Positions 30,088-38,935 of a stretch of DNA of 64,000 bases are shown in pieces. The DNA is from Belnapia sp. F-4-1 (GTDB lineage Bacteria; Pseudomonadota; Alphaproteobacteria; Acetobacterales; Acetobacteraceae). Position numbers and translations under genes: made by a program. Under the pieces are notes generated by a model. It was given only the letters and a program-made list of their open reading frames with translations, had not been told where the DNA came from and ran no database searches. Each line of letters starts with the position of its first letter. Position 1 is the first letter of the stretch. The DNA lies in NCBI RefSeq assembly GCF_000802185.1, contig NZ_KN676113.1, positions 186,001 to 250,000 on the forward strand, given 5' to 3'.

Positions 30088-30785
30088 ACGCCGTACCCAT
30101 GCCCGGCGCTGAACTGGTGCTGCTGCCGGCACCTGACGCTGCCCCCCTGCCCGTCGCGCCCCCGGCACCCGAGGCCGTGGCCGCCTTCCTCCGGGCCAAT
30201 CCCGACTTCCTGGCGGAACGGCCGGACCTGTTCCGCGCCCTCACACCGCCGCAGCGCATCCATGGCGAGCGCCTGGCCGACCACATGGCGGCGATGCTGG
30301 CCGCCGAGCGCCGCCGCATCCGTTCGCTGGAGGCGGAGGTGGATGCCGCCGTCACCGCCGGGCGGGCCGGCCACGGCCTGTCCATCCGCGTCCGCCTCGC
30401 CGTGCTGGCGCTGATGCGGGCGCAGGACGTGGTGGAGACGGTGACGGAGGAGCTGCCGGCGCTGCTCGGCGTCGAGAGCTGCACCCTGCTCGCCGAAACG
30501 CCGGACCGCCGCGGCGTGCCGAAGCTACCGCGCGGCATGGTGGCGGCGCTGCTCGGCCCCGGAAAGGACGCGCTCGTGCGGCCGGCACCGACCGATATCG
30601 AGCTGCTGCACCAGGAAGCCGCCTCCCTCGTCATGCGGGATGCGCTGGTGCGGGTGCCGGTCTGGACCGGGCATCCGACGCTGATGACGCTCGGCGCACG
30701 GGACCCGCAGGCCCTGCCGACCCGGCAGGCGACGGCGACTCTCGCCTTCCTCGGCCGCGCGGTGGCGGCGGCGCTGGCCCGCTGA
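30084..30785 (+). CDS. DUF484 family protein
   Basis: A 233-residue protein starting with GTG in a GTGA overlap with the aldolase gene. After a proline/alanine-rich lead it shows the DUF484 opening [18 protein letters not shown] and a helix followed by a GAF-like domain ([19 protein letters not shown] onward). DUF484 genes commonly lie immediately upstream of xerC, as here. The GAF-like fold suggests ligand sensing; the actual role is unknown. Its TGA stop overlaps the apparent CTG start of xerC. Confidence 0.82.
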   Translation: MNAVPMPGAELVLLPAPDAAPLPVAPPAPEAVAAFLRANPDFLAERPDLFRALTPPQRIHGERLADHMAAMLAAERRRIRSLEAEVDAAVTAGRAGHGLSIRVRLAVLALMRAQDVVETVTEELPALLGVESCTLLAETPDRRGVPKLPRGMVAALLGPGKDALVRPAPTDIELLHQEAASLVMRDALVRVPVWTGHPTLMTLGARDPQALPTRQATATLAFLGRAVAAALAR

Positions 30786-31717
30786 CCGAGGCGCGGCAGC
30801 TCGCCGCCGGCTATCTGGACTGGCTGGCGCGGGAGCGCCGGGCGGCAGCGAATACGGTCGAGGCCTATGGGCTCGACCTCCGCGACTTCCTCGTCTTCCT
30901 GACCGGGCATCTGGGGGAGGAGCCGGACCTCGCGGCCCTCGCCGCCCTGCGGCCGGCCGATATCCGCGCCTTCCTCGCTGCCCGGGCCAATGCCGGGGCG
31001 GGGAATGCGACGCGGGCACGGCAGCTTGCCGCCATCCGCGGCTTCCTCCGCCACCTAGCGAAGACCAGGGGGCTGGCACCGCTCGCCATCGCCAATATCC
31101 GCGGGCCACGGGCCAGGCCGCCGGTGCCGCGGGCGCTCACGCCGGAGCAGGCGAAGGAGGTGGCGGCCCGCACCGGCAGCATCCATCAGCCCGGCCATGC
31201 CGAGCGCCCGGCCGAGCAGGCGGCGCGGGACGTGGCACTCTTCACCTTGCTCTATGGCTGCGGGCTGCGGATCAGCGAGGCGCTGGCCCTCGACGTGCGG
31301 GATGCCCCCCTGCCCGGCAGCCAGGCGGCGCTCCGCGTCCTGGGCAAGGGCGGCAAGGAGCGGCTGGTGCCGGTCCTGCCGGCGGTGCGGGAGGCGGTCG
31401 CCGCCTATCTACGCGAGCGCGGCAACCCGCCGCCGGAGGCGCCGCTGTTCCGCGGGGCGCGTGGGGCGCGGCTCAGCCCCACGGTCGCGGAGCGGTGCAT
31501 GCAGCATTACCGCCGCCTCTCCGGCCTGCCGGAACATGCAACGCCGCATGCGCTGCGGCACTCCTTCGCCACCCATCTGCTGGGCGGCGGGGCCGACCTG
31601 CGGGCGATCCAGGAACTGCTGGGCCATGCCAGCCTTTCCACCACCCAACGCTACACCAAGGTGGATGCGGCGGCGTTGCTCGAGACCTGGCGGCGGGCGC
31701 ATCCCCGCGCGGGGTGA
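30782..31717 (+). CDS. xerC: Tyrosine recombinase XerC, apparent CTG start
   Basis: A 311-residue tyrosine recombinase that resolves chromosome dimers at dif with XerD. The N-terminal SAM-like domain (ARQLAAGYLDWLARERRAA onward) and the catalytic domain are in one frame from 30782. Catalytic residues: Arg163 (YGCGLRISEA), Lys189 (LGKGGKERL), His256 and Arg259 (HALRHSF), His282 (GHASLST) and Tyr291 (RYTKV). There is no ATG, GTG or TTG in frame before GTG 31124, which would delete the first 114 residues. CTG at 30782, in a CTGA overlap with DUF484, is therefore the likely start. Confidence 0.85.
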   Translation: MTEARQLAAGYLDWLARERRAAANTVEAYGLDLRDFLVFLTGHLGEEPDLAALAALRPADIRAFLAARANAGAGNATRARQLAAIRGFLRHLAKTRGLAPLAIANIRGPRARPPVPRALTPEQAKEVAARTGSIHQPGHAERPAEQAARDVALFTLLYGCGLRISEALALDVRDAPLPGSQAALRVLGKGGKERLVPVLPAVREAVAAYLRERGNPPPEAPLFRGARGARLSPTVAERCMQHYRRLSGLPEHATPHALRHSFATHLLGGGADLRAIQELLGHASLSTTQRYTKVDAAALLETWRRAHPRAG

Positions 31718-31780
31718 CGTGACGCAGGGGCCGCCCGCGACTATGGTGCGGCCGACCCGACTTCCCATTGAGGACCGCCG

Positions 31781-32017
31781 ATGCGCGACGGCAAGATCAC
31801 CCAATACACCCCGAAGCTCATCGAGGGCGTGACCCCGGTGCAGCGGATCGAGGTGACCAGCCGCAAGGTGCCCTGCGATGGCGAGGTGGCGGGCCCCGGC
31901 CTCGGCCATCCCCGAGTCTGGCTGCCGATGAATCCCAACCAGGACCAGGTGACCTGCCCCTACTGCTCCATCACCTATGTGCTGAAGGCGGGCGCGGGTG
32001 GCGACGACCATCACTGA
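31781..32017 (+). CDS. Zinc-finger protein of the CHCC / NDUFS6-like family
   Basis: A 78-residue protein. The zinc ligands are visible in order: Cys in KVPCDG, His in GLGHPRVWL, and the pair CPYC near residue 60. This pattern is the zf-CHCC domain, related to the NDUFS6 accessory subunit of complex I in alphaproteobacteria and mitochondria. Its 3' end overlaps polA by 20 bp, so the two are co-translated. A complex I role is known for relatives and inferred here. Confidence 0.82.
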   Translation: MRDGKITQYTPKLIEGVTPVQRIEVTSRKVPCDGEVAGPGLGHPRVWLPMNPNQDQVTCPYCSITYVLKAGAGGDDHH

Positions 32018-34856
32018 AGAGGCCGCCGTCCCGGTCGCGGCGCCGGGGACCCGGCATCTCGTCCTGGTCGATGGCTCGGGCTACATCTTCCGGGCCTATC
32101 ATGCCCTGCCGCCGATGACGCGGCCGGACGGCACGCCGGTGAATGCTGTGTTCGGCTTCACCCAGATGCTGTCCAGCTTCCTCGCCGAGCATCGCGGCAG
32201 CCACCTGGCCGTGGTCTTCGATGCCAGCCGCAGCACCTTCCGCAACGAGATCTTCCCCAACTACAAGGCCCACCGGCCGGAGCCGCCGGAGGAGCTGGTC
32301 CCGCAGTTCGCCCTCATCCGCGAGGCGACGGAAGCCTTCGGCGTCGCCCAGGTGGAGGCGCCGGGCTTCGAGGCCGACGACCTGATCGCCGCCTATGCCC
32401 GCGCCTTCCACGAGGCAGGCGGTGAGGTCACCATCGTCTCCTCCGACAAGGACCTGATGCAGCTGGTCCGGCCGGGCGTGCAGATGCTCGACCCGATCAA
32501 GCGAAAGCCGATCCGCGAGGCGGAGGTGGTCGAGAAATTCGGCGTGCCGCCGGGGAAGGTCATCGAGGTCCAGGCGCTGATCGGCGACCCGGTGGACAAT
32601 GTCCCGGGCGTGCCGAAGATCGGACCGAAGACCGCGGCCGAGCTGATCCTCGCCTATGGCGATCTGGAATCGGTGCTGGCCAATACCGCGCAGATCAAGC
32701 AGCCGATGCGCCGGCAGAACCTTGAGCAATATGCCGAGCAGGCGCGGCTGTCGAAGCGGCTGGTGACGCTCGACGACCAGGCGCCGCTCACCGTGCCGAT
32801 CGAGGCGCTGGCGGTCCGCCCGCCGGAGCCGGCCGCGCTCTCCAAATTCCTGGCCGACCAGGGCTTTCGCAGCGTCATCGCCCGGATGGGCCTCGGCGAG
32901 GCGGCGGGCGATGCGGCGACGCGGGCGCGGAACAGCGCCATCAGCGCCGCCCAGGCCGCGGCCGCCCCGGCGGCGCCGGCCGATCCCGCCGCGGTGCCCT
33001 TCGGCCCCTATGAGACGGTGGCGACGCCCGAGGCGCTCGCCGCCTGGATCGCCGAGGCGCGGGCCGCCGGCGTGATCGGCCTCGACACCGAGACGGACAG
33101 CCTCGATGCGCTGAAGGCCAATCTCGTCGGCGTCTGCCTCGCCACCGCGCCGGGCCGCGCCTGCTACATCCCGCTGCGGCATGTTTCGCCGGGGGTCAGC
33201 CAGGGCGACATGCTGGCGGAGCCGGGGAAGGTCGAGGGGCCGCCGCAAATTCCCTTCGCCGAGGCCATGGCGGCGCTGAAGCCGCTGCTGGAAGACCCGG
33301 CCGTGCTGAAGGTGCTCCAGCACGCCAAGTACGACCTCGAAGTGCTGGGCCGCGCGGAAAATGGCGGCATCGCCGTCGCCCCGATCGATGACACCATGCT
33401 CATCTCCTACGCCATGGAGGCGGGCAAGCATGGGCATGGCATGGATGAGCTCTCCCGCCTCCATTTGGACCATACGCCCGTTCCCTATGACCAAGTGACC
33501 GGCACCGGCCGCGCCCGGATCAGCTTCGCCGCCGTCCCCCTCGACAAGGCGACGGCCTATGCCGCCGAGGATGCCGACGTGACGCTCCGCCTCTGGCAGG
33601 TGCTGCGGCCGCGGCTGCGGGAGGATGGCGCGCTCGCCCTCTACGAACAGGTGGAGCGGCGGATGGTCGCGGTGCTGCGGAACATGGAGGTGGAGGGCAT
33701 CAAGGTCGATGGCGCCGAGCTGGCCCGCATCGGCGAGGATTTCGTCGCCCGCATGGCGGTGCTGGAGGGTGAGATCCATGGCCTCGCCGGCCGGCCCTTC
33801 GCCGTCGGCTCGCCGAAGCAGCTGGGCGAGATCCTGTTCGACGAGATGAAACTGCCGGGCGGCCGCAAGGGCAAGTCCGGCGCCTGGGGCACCGATGCCG
33901 CGGTGCTGGAGGAGCTGGCGGCGCAGGGCACTCCTCTCGCCCGCAAGGTGCTCGACTGGCGGCAGCTCTCCAAGCTGAAATCGACCTATGTGGACGGGCT
34001 GACGGCGCAGCTCGACCCGCGCACCGGGCGCGTCCATACCGATTTCTCCATGGCCAACACGAGCACCGGCCGCCTCGCCTCGACAGAGCCGAACCTGCAG
34101 AACATCCCGGTCCGCACCGAGGAGGGCCAGCGCATCCGCCGCGCCTTCGTCGCCGACCCGGGCCACGTGCTGATGTCGGCCGACTATTCGCAGATCGAGC
34201 TGCGGCTGCTGGCCCACATGGCCGACGTGCCGGCGCTGCGCGAGGCCTTCGAGACCGGGCAGGACATCCACTCGCGCACGGCGGCCGACATCTTCCGCCT
34301 TGCACCGGATGCGGTGGACCGCGAGGCGCGGCGGCGTGCCAAGACCATCAATTTCGGCATCATATACGGCATGTCGGCCTTCGGCCTGGCCGGGCGGCTC
34401 GGCATCGGCGCGGGCGAGGCCAAGGGCATCATCGACGCCTATTTCGGCCAGTATCCCGGCATCCGCGCAGCGATGGAGCGGCTGAAGGAGGAGGCGCGGC
34501 TGCGCGGCTATGTCTCCACCTCCTTCGGACGGCGGCTCTGGATCCAGGATATCGGCACCAAGGACCCAGTGCGCCGGGCCGGGGCCGAGCGGGCGGCGAT
34601 CAACGCCCCCTTCCAGGGCGGGGCCGCCGAGATCATCAAGCGCGCCATGGTCCGCCTGCCGCGGGCCCTGACGGAAGCGGGCCTCCAGGCGCGGCTTCTG
34701 CTCCAGGTGCATGACGAGTTGGTGCTGGAGGTGCCGGAGGCGGAGGTGGAGCCGACCGCCGCTCTCGTCCGCCAGGTGATGGAAGGCGTCGCCACCCTTC
34801 GCGTTCCCCTCGCCGTCGAGGTCGGAACCGGGCGGAGTTGGGCGGAGGCCCATTAA
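31998..34856 (+). CDS. polA: DNA polymerase I
   Basis: A 952-residue enzyme starting with GTG. Domain 1 (about 15-300) is the 5'-3' exonuclease (HLVLVDGSGYIFRAYHAL, SSDKDLMQLV). Domain 2 (about 335-530) keeps the 3'-5' exonuclease acidic residues (GLDTETDSLDAL). The polymerase domain has SADYSQIELRLLAH (motif A), RRRAKTINFGIIYGMSAFGL (motif B) and LLQVHDELVLEV (motif C). It fills gaps and removes RNA primers. Length is standard for alphaproteobacteria with an active proofreading domain. Confidence 0.97.
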   Translation: MATTITEEAAVPVAAPGTRHLVLVDGSGYIFRAYHALPPMTRPDGTPVNAVFGFTQMLSSFLAEHRGSHLAVVFDASRSTFRNEIFPNYKAHRPEPPEELVPQFALIREATEAFGVAQVEAPGFEADDLIAAYARAFHEAGGEVTIVSSDKDLMQLVRPGVQMLDPIKRKPIREAEVVEKFGVPPGKVIEVQALIGDPVDNVPGVPKIGPKTAAELILAYGDLESVLANTAQIKQPMRRQNLEQYAEQARLSKRLVTLDDQAPLTVPIEALAVRPPEPAALSKFLADQGFRSVIARMGLGEAAGDAATRARNSAISAAQAAAAPAAPADPAAVPFGPYETVATPEALAAWIAEARAAGVIGLDTETDSLDALKANLVGVCLATAPGRACYIPLRHVSPGVSQGDMLAEPGKVEGPPQIPFAEAMAALKPLLEDPAVLKVLQHAKYDLEVLGRAENGGIAVAPIDDTMLISYAMEAGKHGHGMDELSRLHLDHTPVPYDQVTGTGRARISFAAVPLDKATAYAAEDADVTLRLWQVLRPRLREDGALALYEQVERRMVAVLRNMEVEGIKVDGAELARIGEDFVARMAVLEGEIHGLAGRPFAVGSPKQLGEILFDEMKLPGGRKGKSGAWGTDAAVLEELAAQGTPLARKVLDWRQLSKLKSTYVDGLTAQLDPRTGRVHTDFSMANTSTGRLASTEPNLQNIPVRTEEGQRIRRAFVADPGHVLMSADYSQIELRLLAHMADVPALREAFETGQDIHSRTAADIFRLAPDAVDREARRRAKTINFGIIYGMSAFGLAGRLGIGAGEAKGIIDAYFGQYPGIRAAMERLKEEARLRGYVSTSFGRRLWIQDIGTKDPVRRAGAERAAINAPFQGGAAEIIKRAMVRLPRALTEAGLQARLLLQVHDELVLEVPEAEVEPTAALVRQVMEGVATLRVPLAVEVGTGRSWAEAH

Positions 34857-34948
34857 TGCAATCAGTCACGATACCAACCTCTCTTTAATGTGATATGGTG
34901 GCGGCGGCGCGGCATTGCCCGTCGCCGCAACTTTTCGGAGATGGCGTG

Positions 34949-37153
34949 ATGATGGGGGCTGCGGACCTGGCCCGGCCCGGCTGGCCGCGGACGAGGCTGC
35001 CGATGTCGCTACGGCTGCTGCTTCTCGCTTCGCTGGCCGTGCCGCTCGGTTTCCTCCTCGGTGCCGCCTGGTATGACCATCACCGCCTTCATGCCCAGGC
35101 CCATGCCGACCTGACCCGGCTTTCGGCCATCGCCCGCGAGCATGCGCTGAAGGTGGTCGAAACCAATGCCCTGGTCCTCGACCACATGGCGGACCGCATC
35201 CGCGGCCTGAGCTGGGACGAGGTCGAGGCTCGCGGCCAGGATATCCATCGCTGGCTGCACGGCCTGGACGACGGGTTGGCGCAGATCAGCTCGCTGCATC
35301 TCGTCCGGCCCGACGGGCAGGTGGCGGCGCTCAGCATCGCCTGGCCGACGCCGCCCCTCTCGATCGCGGGGCGCGCCCATTTCCGCCGCCTGCGCGAGGG
35401 GGAGCGAGGCCTCGTCTTCGGCGAGCCGATGCTGGCGCGGCTGACCGGCATCGTCACCTTCGCCATCGCCCGGCGGCGTGTGAGTGCGGACGGTCAGTTC
35501 GACGGTGTCCTCCTGGGCTCCGTCCTACCCGGCTATTTCCAGGCGCAATGGCACGCGATGGACCCGGAGGGCCAGGCCAGCTTCGCCCTGCTGCGGACCG
35601 ACGGGCAGGTGCTCGCCAGCCATCCCTCCGCCGGCAATGGCCTGTTCGACCCGCCGGAGCCCGGCACCGTGCCGGAGGCCGTCCGCCATCCGAGCAATAC
35701 CGGCCCGGCGATCGAGCGATTCGGCGAGAGACGGGAATGGCTGACCGCCTTCCGTCAGGTCGGAGAGTATCCGCTGGTGGTCTCCGTCACCCTCTCGCTC
35801 GACCAGATCCGGGCCCAATGGCTGACCAACACGGCCTGGACCGCGACATTCTGCCTGACTGTCGCGCTCGCGCTCGGCTTCACCACATGGCTGGCGATTC
35901 GTCGCTGGCGCTCCGAGCAGGCGGTGCTGTTCCGGCTGAGCCAGAGCCGCGACGAGCTGCGCGCCGAGATAGTCCGGCGCGAGGCGGCGGAGGCCGGGCT
36001 GTTCCAGGCACAGCGGCTGGAATCCCTCGGCCGGCTGACCGGCGGCGTGGCGCACGACTTCAACAACCTGCTGACCGCCATCCTCGGCACCGTGCATCTG
36101 CTGGAGCGGCATCTCGGCGGCGCCGATGAACGAACGCGGAAATATCTCGGCATGGCGCGGGACGCGGTGCAGCGTGGGGCCCGGCTGAATGCCAGCCTGC
36201 TGGCCTTCGCCCGGCAGCAGAGGCTGCATGCCGCGAGCCTCGACGCAAACGAGCTGGTGCGAGGCTTCGCCCCGCTCATCCAGCGCGCGCTCGGCGAGGC
36301 GGCGAGGCTCGTGGTGGAGGCCGATCCGGATCTGCCACCCTGCCGGGCTGATGCCGCGCAGCTCGAGGCGGCGCTGCTGAACCTCGCCATCAATGCGCGG
36401 GATGCGATGCCACGCGGCGGCACGGTGACGCTCTCGACCCGGACGGCCTGGCTGGAAGAGGAACGGCTGGCCGGCAACTCCGATGCGAAGCCGGGGCTGT
36501 ATGTCGCCCTTGTCCTCCGCGACACCGGCACGGGCATGCCGCCCGAGGTGCAGGAGCGGGCCTTCGAGCCGTTCTTTACCACCAAGCCGCTCGGCAAGGG
36601 GACGGGGCTCGGCCTCTCGCAGGTCTTCGGCTTCATCCGCCAGCTGGGAGGCCATGTGGCGATCGGCAGCGCCCCGGGCGAAGGCACGACGGTGACGCTC
36701 TTCCTGCCCGCCGCGGCCGAGGCGCCGGCGCAGGAGCCCGGCCCGTCGAGCGTGGTGCCGGATCGCTTCCGCTCCGTCGCCCGTGCCACCGTGCTGTTGG
36801 TGGAGGATGACGGGCGGGTGCGCGAGGTCGCGGCGGAGACGCTGCGCGATGCCGGATTCCGCGTGATCGCCGTGCCGGATGCGCCGGAGGCCCTGGCCTT
36901 GCTCCAGGGCCGCGAGGCTTTCGACCTGCTGTTCAGCGACATCGTCATGCCCGGCGGCATGACGGGCATCGAGCTGGCGCAGCAGGCAAGGCACCTGCGC
37001 CCATTGCTGCCGGTGCTGCTGGCGACGGGGTATGCCGGCCTGGCGGAGGGTCCGGCCGACCATGGATTCGAGGTGCTGGCGAAACCCTACGACCAGGCCG
37101 CCCTGGTCCGCCGCATCGCCGAGCTGGTAATGGACCGGCAGCAGGTCGCTTGA
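34949..37153 (+). CDS. Hybrid sensor histidine kinase with Cache-like sensor and receiver domain
   Basis: A 734-residue membrane kinase. ATG 34949 sits 8 nt after GGAG and is preferred over ATG 34895. One membrane helix near residue 20-40 and another near 290-310 enclose a periplasmic Cache/PDC-like sensor. The kinase has its phospho-acceptor His in TGGVAHDFNNLLTAI, the N box NLAINARDAMP, the G boxes DTGTGMP and GKGTGLGLSQVFG. The C-terminal receiver (from about 613) has VLLVEDDG and the phospho-acceptor Asp in FSDIVMPGG. No partner regulator is adjacent and the signal is unknown. Confidence 0.9.
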   Translation: MMGAADLARPGWPRTRLPMSLRLLLLASLAVPLGFLLGAAWYDHHRLHAQAHADLTRLSAIAREHALKVVETNALVLDHMADRIRGLSWDEVEARGQDIHRWLHGLDDGLAQISSLHLVRPDGQVAALSIAWPTPPLSIAGRAHFRRLREGERGLVFGEPMLARLTGIVTFAIARRRVSADGQFDGVLLGSVLPGYFQAQWHAMDPEGQASFALLRTDGQVLASHPSAGNGLFDPPEPGTVPEAVRHPSNTGPAIERFGERREWLTAFRQVGEYPLVVSVTLSLDQIRAQWLTNTAWTATFCLTVALALGFTTWLAIRRWRSEQAVLFRLSQSRDELRAEIVRREAAEAGLFQAQRLESLGRLTGGVAHDFNNLLTAILGTVHLLERHLGGADERTRKYLGMARDAVQRGARLNASLLAFARQQRLHAASLDANELVRGFAPLIQRALGEAARLVVEADPDLPPCRADAAQLEAALLNLAINARDAMPRGGTVTLSTRTAWLEEERLAGNSDAKPGLYVALVLRDTGTGMPPEVQERAFEPFFTTKPLGKGTGLGLSQVFGFIRQLGGHVAIGSAPGEGTTVTLFLPAAAEAPAQEPGPSSVVPDRFRSVARATVLLVEDDGRVREVAAETLRDAGFRVIAVPDAPEALALLQGREAFDLLFSDIVMPGGMTGIELAQQARHLRPLLPVLLATGYAGLAEGPADHGFEVLAKPYDQAALVRRIAELVMDRQQVA

Positions 37154-37201
37154 GGGCGTTGCGCTCCGGGCCGCGGCCGATTATAGGGCTGCCCTCGACC
37201 A

Positions 37202-37292
<91 letters not shown>

Positions 37293-37334
37293 CGAAGTAG
37301 GTTTTGTCAGGCTTTAAAGACGCCCCACCTCCTC

Positions 37335-37355
37335 AGTCCACAATTCAGTCCACAA
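37335..37355 (+). repeat. Direct repeats AGTCCACAA near attL (probable arm-type sites)
   Basis: AGTCCACAA occurs at 37335-37343 and 37347-37355, 12 bp apart. The same core with the same 12-bp spacing occurs at 59672-59691 near attR. Spacing slightly above one helical turn at both ends suggests binding sites for integrase arms or an excisionase. Confidence 0.55.
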
Positions 37356-37390
37356 ACGCCGGATAGCAGGTCAGCGGGGCTACCCGACTA

Positions 37391-37440
37391 GGGCCTGTTG
37401 ACGTTCAGCGTGAAGCGATGACGGCCGCTGCGAGATGGGT
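37391..37440 (-). mobile_element. IS5-family end remnant
   Basis: GGGCCTGTTGACGTTCAGCG is the terminal sequence of the IS5-like element found at 38926-40891, and on the minus strand the region ends a frame with THLAAAVIASR, nearly the same as that transposase C-terminus. Only about 50 bp are left, with divergence, so it is a separate decayed copy. Confidence 0.6.
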
Positions 37441-37581
37441 GGTGGCCGGACGGGTTCTGCCTTCCCTATTGCAAGCGCCTCGGTGCGCCACCAATTTTTG
37501 ATCATCGCCCGCACGGACCCCGGCTGCGGGCGGCTGAGAGAGACGAGCGCTCCCGCCATATGCTGCGCGAGGAGCCGTCCT

Positions 37582-38321
37582 TTGGCTGCTTATCGACACC
37601 ACCAGTCTGCTCCCGTCCGCAACGGCCTGCTTGCGGCGTTGCCGCCTGAGGACTTGGCCCGGCTGCGCCCCAGCTTGGAAGCCGTCGAGCTTCCGTTCGA
37701 AGAAACCCTCACCCCGGCGGGCGGTGTCGTGAACGCTGTGCTGTTTCCCGAGTCCGGCATGGTGTCGCTGCTAGCCACGCTTGAAGGCGACGGCCAGGTG
37801 GAGGTCGGCATCGTCGGCCGCGAAGGACTAATCGGCCTCCCCCTCGTCCTCGATGACGACCACTCCTTGGTGGAGGCCAGGGTGCAGCAGGAGGGAACGG
37901 CGCTGCGGCTGGACGCGGCGGCGCTCCGCGACGGGATGGGGGAGAGCGCGGCGCCCCGAACGGTGCTGCTGCGCTACGCCATGGCCTTCAACACGCAGGT
38001 GAGCCTGACCGCCGCGTGCAACACCTTCCACGTCGTCGAGCAGCGCCTTGCCCGCTGGCTGCTTACCGCCCACGACCGCGCGGACAGCGACGAGTTCCCC
38101 ATGACCCACGACTTCCTGTCCGCCATGCTGGCGGTGCACCGCCCGCCCTGTCGGTGGCGGCCGGGGTGCTGCAAAAGGCTGGGCTGATCCGCTACGCCCG
38201 GGGCCGGATGGAGGTAACCGACCGGCCCGGCCTCGAAGCGGCGAGTTGCGAGTGCTACCACGTCGTGCGGCGCGAGTTCACCCGCCTGCTCGGCGGGTCC
38301 GGCCGCGTGCCGCCCGGCTAG
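37582..38321 (+). pseudogene. Crp/Fnr-family regulator, frameshifted
   Basis: TTG at 37582 after GAGGAG opens a cyclic-nucleotide-binding-type domain (LLAALPPEDLARLRPSLEAV, FPESGMVSLLATLEGDGQVEVGIVGREGL). The frame is lost at about 38141-38150 within GCCCGCCCTG, after FLSAMLAV. The winged-helix part then continues one frame over (SVAAGVLQKAGLIRYARGRMEV to REFTRLLG). One missing base explains the break. The gene is probably dead, unless this is a sequencing error. The intact family responds to small ligands; here none is identifiable. Confidence 0.75.
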
Positions 38322-38465
38322 GCGCGCATTCCTTTCCCCAGCCCGCCGTTCGAAACCGGACGGACGGCCGCACCGCGGCAGTTATGAGTGCCCGGTGCTT
38401 CCCGAGCGTGATGGTCCCCACCACCGACCCGGTCCGCGGAAGCCCGAGCAACGAGGGCGGTGTCC

Positions 38466-38871
38466 ATGGGCGTGGGAAGTTCTCTCAGCAGCGCGGCTAA
38501 GCTCATCGGCAGGCGAATCCTCGTCGTCGAGGACGAGCCGCTGGTGTCCGTGCTCATCGAGGACGGGCTTCTCGATGCGGGCGCGAGCGTTGTAGGCCCT
38601 GTTGGCTCCGTGGATGACGCGCTGGCGCTGGTCGAGCGGGCAGCCTGCGATGGTGGCCTGAGCGCTGCGGTTCTGGACATAAATCTCGGAGGCGCGATGG
38701 TCTCGCCGGTCGCCGACCGTCTGGCCGCGCTCAACGTGCCGTTCCTTTTTGCCACCGGCTATGGCGAGGATGGTGACCGGGGAGCGTACGCGGCGGCGCG
38801 GGTCTTTAGTAAAGCCGTTCGACCCCGACACGTTGGTCGCTGCCGTCGAGGAGCTGACTGCCAAGAGGTGA
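38466..38871 (+). pseudogene. Response regulator receiver protein, frameshifted near 3' end
   Basis: A single-domain receiver: ILVVEDEPLVSVLIEDGL with the acidic pair, phospho-acceptor Asp in AAVLDINLGG, and the Thr/Ser switch in FLFATGYGED. After AAARV an extra T at about 38805-38807 shifts the frame; the correct ending VKPFDPDTLVAAVEEL follows in another frame to a TGA at 38869-38871. Without the shift the conserved KPF lysine is restored. As sequenced it would read on to 38924 with an unrelated tail. It lies downstream of the broken Crp-like gene, and both show single-base indels. Confidence 0.72.
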
Positions 38872-38935
38872 CGGCCTGCACCTGCGACCTGCGCTGGGGC
38901 CGTGGCGCAAACCAGCGCGGGTGATCTGCCTGTTA

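Noticed and set aside
31124-31717. Short 197-residue recombinase from GTG 31124
   Set aside because: The frame and the XerC N-terminal domain continue upstream to 30782; the GTG start would remove the DNA-binding domain.
31971-34853. 960-codon minus-strand open frame opposite polA
   Set aside because: It mirrors the polA frame, lacks any motif, and the opposite strand encodes clear DNA polymerase I domains.
37405-37602. 65-codon minus-strand ORF ending in the IS5 transposase C-terminus
   Set aside because: Only the last residues match the transposase; it is part of the decayed IS end, not a gene.
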